This document shows positions 61,986 through 64,000 of a DNA stretch of 64,000 nt, piece after piece (the first letter of the stretch is position 1; each line of letters opens with the position of its first letter). The translations under genes and the position numbers were made by a program. The notes under the pieces are model-generated. The model did no database searches, was not told the origin of the DNA, and saw only the letters and a list, made by a program, of their open reading frames with translations. Source of the stretch: Nageia nagi (taxonomy: Eukaryota > Pinophyta); contig JBITNC010000001.1 in NCBI GenBank assembly GCA_050084985.1, forward strand, positions 21,018,001 to 21,082,000, read 5' to 3'.

Positions 61986-62415
61986 TTCTCTATCAGGTAT
62001 AGCAAATCAAGATGTTCAATCTAACAAAATTAAAGAATGCAGACAATCTATTTTGACATAAGCACACTGATGGCAATCTTCAAAGCATGATAGAAGAAGG
62101 CCATAGGTGATTCTTTTTTTAAGGAATTTTTGAGAACTAAAACACTTGAACAATGGTGTATTTCTTACTGATTCTAATTGACTATTCTATTTACATATTT
62201 ATAATTCATAGGCATATGAATTGAGACTATCTAGGGATATGTGCCCTTGAAATCTTATAAAAGAGGGTTGACCCCTCTTTCATTATCACTTGCTTGTATT
62301 TTTAGAGTGGAGAGTGCTTAGGAGTTTTACAAACTTGTAAGGTGAGTGCTTATTCCTAATTCTGCTGCTATTAACCTATGATTAACTTTTGATTCTTATT
62401 CACATCTCCCTATCA
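61986..62415 (+). repeat. second copy of 420-bp duplication flanking I
   Basis: It begins 'ctctatcaggtatagcaaatc' and continues past 'cacatctccctatca' into the normal LTR sequence. It repeats 60745-61172 with few changes and carries TATAAAAG at 62256-62263. Confidence 0.85.
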
Positions 62416-62743
62416 TGGTTTTATCGATTACATGTTGAGAGGGACACAGAGTTGCTCTAGTGACAAAGTCTCCTATTGGTCATCATCTTTACCTATCTTT
62501 TTTTGGTGCATTCTTGATTTTTTTCTATGTGTTTTCTTTTTACATAGATTTTCCATAAGTTCAGTATCCTATTCTTAGGGTTTTACCCATTAGAATACCT
62601 TTGCTTTCATTTTTTATCTTTTCAACATTATTTTTCATCTTTCTGCCTCTATAATTAAATTGTTCTTTTTCATACAACCTTGCTTATGAATCTTTGTCAA
62701 TTTTATGTAAGAGAAGAGGGCTGCTAGCCATCCCTTCTACCTT

Positions 62744-62872
62744 AGTTTAGATCATGGGTAGTCCTCTTTTATGGTGGTTTGGACCATGGGCAATCCTCTT
62801 TTATGGTGGTTTGGACCATGGGCAATCCTCTTTTATGGTGGTTTGGACCATGGGTAGTCCTTTTTGACTATT
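62744..62872 (+). repeat. 32-bp tandem repeat upstream of PMD copy 2
   Basis: The unit tttatggtggtttggaccat plus gggcaatcctct starts at 62768, 62800 and 62832. The other LTR has only about one and a half units near 54546-54600. Confidence 0.8.
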
Positions 62873-63019
62873 TTTCAAAACTCAAAAATGCATTAATAAC
62901 AAAAAATAATATTTATTTGTGTGTTTTGTACTAGGATTGTAGCTATCATATGTGGGCTTTTAAAAAGAGTACTACATTTATGATTGCTCAATAATGGCCC
63001 TAGTTAGATGAGAGTTGGA

Positions 63020-64000
63020 ACACACTTAAGGCTATTTCCTTGAGTTGTCTAGCCTTTGCCAATTACATATATCAAGATCAAGATATGTTGATAGCTTTGA
63101 TGGAGAGGTGGGATCCTAATTTCAACACCTTTCACTTATCTATAGGGGAGATTACAGTGACTCTCAAGGATATCTATAGGATCACTAGGCTACCTAGTAG
63201 AGTTAAGCTAGTGAACATGGTCCCCATTCCTAGTATTGAACAAGTAAAGGAGTGGGCTATGTGGCTCACAAGCTTAGATGAGGTGAACCAAAGGAAGAGG
63301 ATGGTTTCCCTAATGAGACATTTATCAAAGGATCCTCTAGCAGGGGCTAACCTATGATTGAGGTTGGTTATTGCTTGCCTACTAGATGCTATTATCTACC
63401 TAGACAAAAGCAAAAAGACATTCCCCATGGGGATGGTGCTTATCATCATGGACATGGTTTGATATGAGTAATGATATGCATGGTGCCTAGCTATTTTGAC
63501 TTAGCTATACCATTATTTGCATACATTCACTGAGGTGGGGAGAGGGGGGAGATATGTGGCTCATTCCATGATACTATAGGTATGGACCTATGATCATATA
63601 GGCATCTCCAAACCAACCTATCTACCATAAGATTTACCAAATGATGTGCCCACATGGTAGTGGTGGGAAACTACACATGGTCTTGACTTTCTTGATGTTG
63701 ACCTAGAGGGATGGAGGATATGATTTGATAAACTCAAAGAGTCATAGATGCATTGGCATACATACAAATATGCCCCAGAGAGAATTGAGTACATGCATGA
63801 GCTAGCTTAGGTGAGACACTCAACATACATCTAGGCATGTAGGGCATTGATTGAGCCATATAGACCTAAGAGGGCACTCCAATAGTTTAGGATATAGTAG
63901 ATGAATACAGGATAGTAGTATGCTACTATCATAATAGGGATCTACTAGAGGACTATGAGCCAATGCCAGATTGGGATTCCAAGTGGAAATCCCCTAGTGA
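63020..64000 (+). pseudogene. PMD gene, copy 2 (truncated by window edge)
   Basis: The frame reads LSCLAFANYIYQDQDM, MLIALMERWDPNFNTFHLS and VTLKDIYRITRLPSR, open to 63357 (about 105 codons from 63040), longer than copy 1 because the stop near 54990 is absent. The following sequence matches copy 1 to the window edge, with further stops. The intron and C-terminal part lie outside the window. No in-frame ATG is seen at the start. Confidence 0.7.

Larger units (their letters stand above)
52310..64000 (-). mobile_element. Tat-like LTR element F with PMD gene in its LTRs
   Basis: The element is read on the minus strand and runs off the window. The 3' LTR is 52310-56726, the internal region with gag 56727-59106, and the 5' LTR 59107 to beyond 64000. 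The two LTR copies match for at least 3.4 kb in the same order. The LTR end at 59107 is followed on the minus strand by TTTGGTGAACC, a primer-like site. The gag has a Tat-type zinc finger. No pol was found. The LTR is exceptionally long (about 4.4 kb) and carries a gene on the opposite strand. Confidence 0.75.
59107..64000 (-). repeat. 5' LTR of F (runs off the window, interrupted)
   Basis: It aligns with 52310-55700: same order of decamer array (60106-60205), 40-bp array (60239-60710), TATA region and PMD gene. Relative to the other LTR it has an extra segment of about 1.24 kb at 61173-62410, made of fragment I plus a second copy of about 420 bp. Confidence 0.72.

Noticed and set aside
1-64000. 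tRNA or rRNA genes
   Set aside because: I looked for a T-arm consensus and acceptor pairing and found only the weak SINE-like site near 35290.

Overview
The window looks like a piece of a large, AT-rich seed-plant nuclear genome, most likely a gymnosperm; that last point is inference from the many old, diverged LTR retrotransposons and the wide gene spacing. I see one convincing host gene: an intronless MIZ1-like (DUF617) gene on the minus strand at 31549-32223, in a GC-richer island. Nearly everything else is decayed LTR retrotransposons inserted into one another. I use letters for the elements: T1, T2 and T3 (one family), A, B, C, D, E, F, G, H and I.

Left part (1-28467). A three-level nest comes first. 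Ty3/gypsy element B (1201-7139) sits in the 5' LTR of Ty1/copia element A (872-12002). A sits in the 3' LTR of T3 (1-719 internal end, LTR 720-871 plus 12008-12539). Next is a broken Ty3/gypsy element D (about 12780-21650). It is split by element C (13200-17529), which has no recognisable pol and carries a large inverted duplication, and by a small terminal-inverted-repeat insertion (19498-20371). Then comes E (22121-28462), with 1.5-kb LTRs, a perfect 5-bp target duplication and one long unrecognised ORF in place of pol.

Middle (28468-42934). AT-rich spacer surrounds the MIZ1-like gene. After it come a possible tRNA-derived SINE (near 35290), a minus-strand Tat-like Ty3 pol remnant G (36850-39250) and a minus-strand copia 5' end H (40740-42135).

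Right part (42935-64000). T1 begins at 42935. A second copy of the same family, T2 (46088-51037), is inserted in its internal region with a perfect AGTTT duplication. Element F (52310 to beyond 64000) is inserted in the 3' LTR of T1. F is a minus-strand element with a Tat-like gag and LTRs of about 4.4 kb. Each LTR carries, on the opposite strand, a plant mobile domain (PMD) gene with its own TATA box. In the left LTR the gene also has a recognisable intron. The LTRs also hold 40-bp hairpin-forming tandem repeats (8 units in one copy, 12 in the other). The right LTR is further interrupted by a minus-strand Ty3 5' fragment I (61173-61985) flanked by a duplication of about 420 bp.

All retroelement reading frames carry multiple stops, many explained by C-to-T or G-to-A changes, so none is expected to be active. 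Element ends were found by aligning repeats by eye; percent identities were not computed.
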